From Pseudomonas aegrilactucae (lineage in GTDB: Bacteria > Pseudomonadota > Gammaproteobacteria > Pseudomonadales > Pseudomonadaceae): a DNA stretch of 32,387 nucleotides. The translations under genes were made by a program, and so were the position numbers. The DNA lies in contig NZ_JAHTBI010000084.1 in the NCBI RefSeq assembly GCF_019168305.1, positions 1 to 32,387 on the forward strand, read 5' to 3'. Shown here one piece after another: positions 31,206 through 32,387 of this stretch. The number at the start of each line of letters is the position of its first letter. Position 1 is the stretch's first letter. A model generated the notes under the pieces. The model saw only the letters and a program-made list of their open reading frames with translations. It had not been told where the DNA came from and searched no databases.

Positions 31206-32387
31206 ATGGACAAGTCAATCGACAAGGCCCAAGCGAGCTTCGTGCCACTGCTGCTGATGTGCGTGTGCGTTTCCCTGTTCACCGGTGTGTTCATCGAAGT
31301 GGTCACCGGGCGGGCCGCGTCATGGGTCGGCGTATGGCCGGACTATGCCCACATGGTCGCCAACCTGCACGAGCCGCTGGCACGATTGCGCTGGATCGTC
31401 GGCGATATCAGTGAGGTGGCGTTCTACAAGCATGAACTGCCTGCGATCGGGCTGTTGCTGGGGGCTGCGCTGGCGCATTGGGCGCACCGTACAGGCAGGG
31501 CGTGGCAGGGTTTTGCGATCTGCTACGGCACAGGGCGGTGGCCGTGGCTGGTGACCAGTTCGCTGCTGGGGCTGGTGCTCAGCCATGCGTTGTGGGGCTG
31601 GACGTTGAACGCCAGCACCTGGCAGCCCACCTTCGTCGCGTTCGTCTCCTTGCCGGCGGCGATGGTGATGCTGTTCGGCGGCGGCTGGAAGGTCGCGATC
31701 AACGGTGCGCTGCTGGGCGCACTGCTGGTGACGCCGGCCAGCCTGCTGCTGGTCAACTACCTGTGCTATCCCTTGGACCTGCCGGTGGTGATCGGCAACG
31801 TCGGCGGCATGGCGGCGGCAAGTGTGCTGGCGTTCATGCTGTGCCGGCAGTTTCCGCAGCTGGTGCGCTCTACGCCTCCTGTCGAGGTGCCGGCAGCGGC
31901 CCCGGCTATCGATACGGCCACGCCGGACCATGGCGTCAGGTGGACACTGCGACGGGTGCTGGCCGATTTCAGCGAAGCGCCCTTCTTCGGCAACGAGTTG
32001 GCCAGCCTGGGCCTGTTGCTGGGCGTACTGGCGGCGTACCTGCTGTCACCGGCCGGGCCGGCCTACGGCTCGCAACTGGTGCTGGAGATGGTGGGTGGCC
32101 AGGTGCTGGCCTCGCTGATTGGTGTGCTGGTATGGCGCAGGCAGTGGATACAGCGCGGGTGGTACCCGACGTATATCCCGATCGTTTCGATTGTGCCGGC
32201 GGCGGTGCTGACGCTGGGCGGTGGTTGGGCGGTGGTGCTGCTCAGCGCAAGCCTGGGGGCGTTGATGGCGCCGCCGCTGGCCGCTGCCATCAGCCAGCGT
32301 TTACCCAGTCATATGCATGGGTACATCGGCAATGTGCTGTCGATGGCGGTGTGTACGTTGGTGATTGGAGTGCGATCCACGAACCCC
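31206..32387 (+). CDS. Multi-pass inner-membrane protein with internal duplication (3' end outside window)
   Basis: The frame opens at ATG 31206 (GAGGAGGGGGC before it) and stays open for 394 codons to the window edge, so the gene is partial. It is hydrophobic, with about ten possible membrane spans. Two halves repeat: GDISEVAFYKHELPAIGLLL (about 66-85) matches DFSEAPFFGNELASLGLLLG (about 253-272). VSLPAAMVMLFGGGWKVAIN matches VSIVPAAVLTLGGGWAVVLL, and VVIGNVGGMAAASVL matches GYIGNVLSMAVCTLV. An acidic/Ala/Pro linker (about 218-240) joins the halves. Such two-unit folds are common in transporters. Nine nt after the amidase stop, it is probably in the same operon and may carry the substrate or product. 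Family not recognised. Confidence 0.78.
   Translation, partial: MDKSIDKAQASFVPLLLMCVCVSLFTGVFIEVVTGRAASWVGVWPDYAHMVANLHEPLARLRWIVGDISEVAFYKHELPAIGLLLGAALAHWAHRTGRAWQGFAICYGTGRWPWLVTSSLLGLVLSHALWGWTLNASTWQPTFVAFVSLPAAMVMLFGGGWKVAINGALLGALLVTPASLLLVNYLCYPLDLPVVIGNVGGMAAASVLAFMLCRQFPQLVRSTPPVEVPAAAPAIDTATPDHGVRWTLRRVLADFSEAPFFGNELASLGLLLGVLAAYLLSPAGPAYGSQLVLEMVGGQVLASLIGVLVWRRQWIQRGWYPTYIPIVSIVPAAVLTLGGGWAVVLLSASLGALMAPPLAAAISQRLPSHMHGYIGNVLSMAVCTLVIGVRSTNP

Overview
The window looks like a core chromosomal segment of a Pseudomonas of the P. putida group. This rests on the high-GC, strongly G/C-ending codon use, the four palindromic 'GTGGGAGCTGGCTTGCCAGCGAAG'-type REP pairs (each described below in parts), and the gene content (five-gene branched-chain amino acid ABC transporter, RapA, CcoM, MHYT-GGDEF-EAL protein). 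No tRNA, rRNA, CRISPR array, integrase, transposase or prophage gene was seen.

Layout. 1-5103 (minus strand): REP remnant, terminator, livF-livG-livM-livH packed with 0-4 nt junctions, an intergenic terminator, and the periplasmic binding protein gene livK/braC, preceded by a 356-nt region rich in dyad symmetries. 5460-8179: a DUF2288 gene, a REP pair, and a stand-alone 728-aa tubulin/FtsZ-superfamily protein. 8382-11421: an NADP-type beta-hydroxyacid dehydrogenase convergent with, and overlapping by 101 nt, an MHYT-GGDEF-EAL c-di-GMP protein. 11578-16902: REP pair, rapA, a lipoprotein gene, a secreted protein gene, and three small genes ending in ccoM, which carries an ANR-type box and a strong terminator. 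17023-20154: an AaeB/AaeX/AaeA-like efflux operon behind a MarR-like palindrome. 20207-22491: a DMP19-like protein, a GAF histidine kinase, an unrecognised 107-aa protein and a REP cluster. 22506-24618: an amidase and a divergent TetR regulator separated by five hexamers spaced exactly 10 bp apart. 24629-26745: a MASE2-GGDEF diguanylate cyclase and a formate/nitrite-family channel. 26942-32387: a secreted protein, then a probable operon of an FAD amino-acid 2-monooxygenase-like enzyme, a nitrilase-superfamily amidase and an internally duplicated membrane protein that runs off the window.

How the genes fit together. The liv genes import branched-chain amino acids. The last three genes read as an oxidative decarboxylation module (amino acid to amide to acid plus ammonia) of the same logic as lysine 2-monooxygenase/5-aminovaleramidase or tryptophan monooxygenase/indoleacetamide hydrolase, with an associated transporter candidate. 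Two c-di-GMP enzymes with intact catalytic motifs and I-sites lie about 13 kb apart. The least explained items are the tubulin-like protein, the monooxygenase/amidase/membrane-protein module, and the phased operator array between the amidase and tetR genes.
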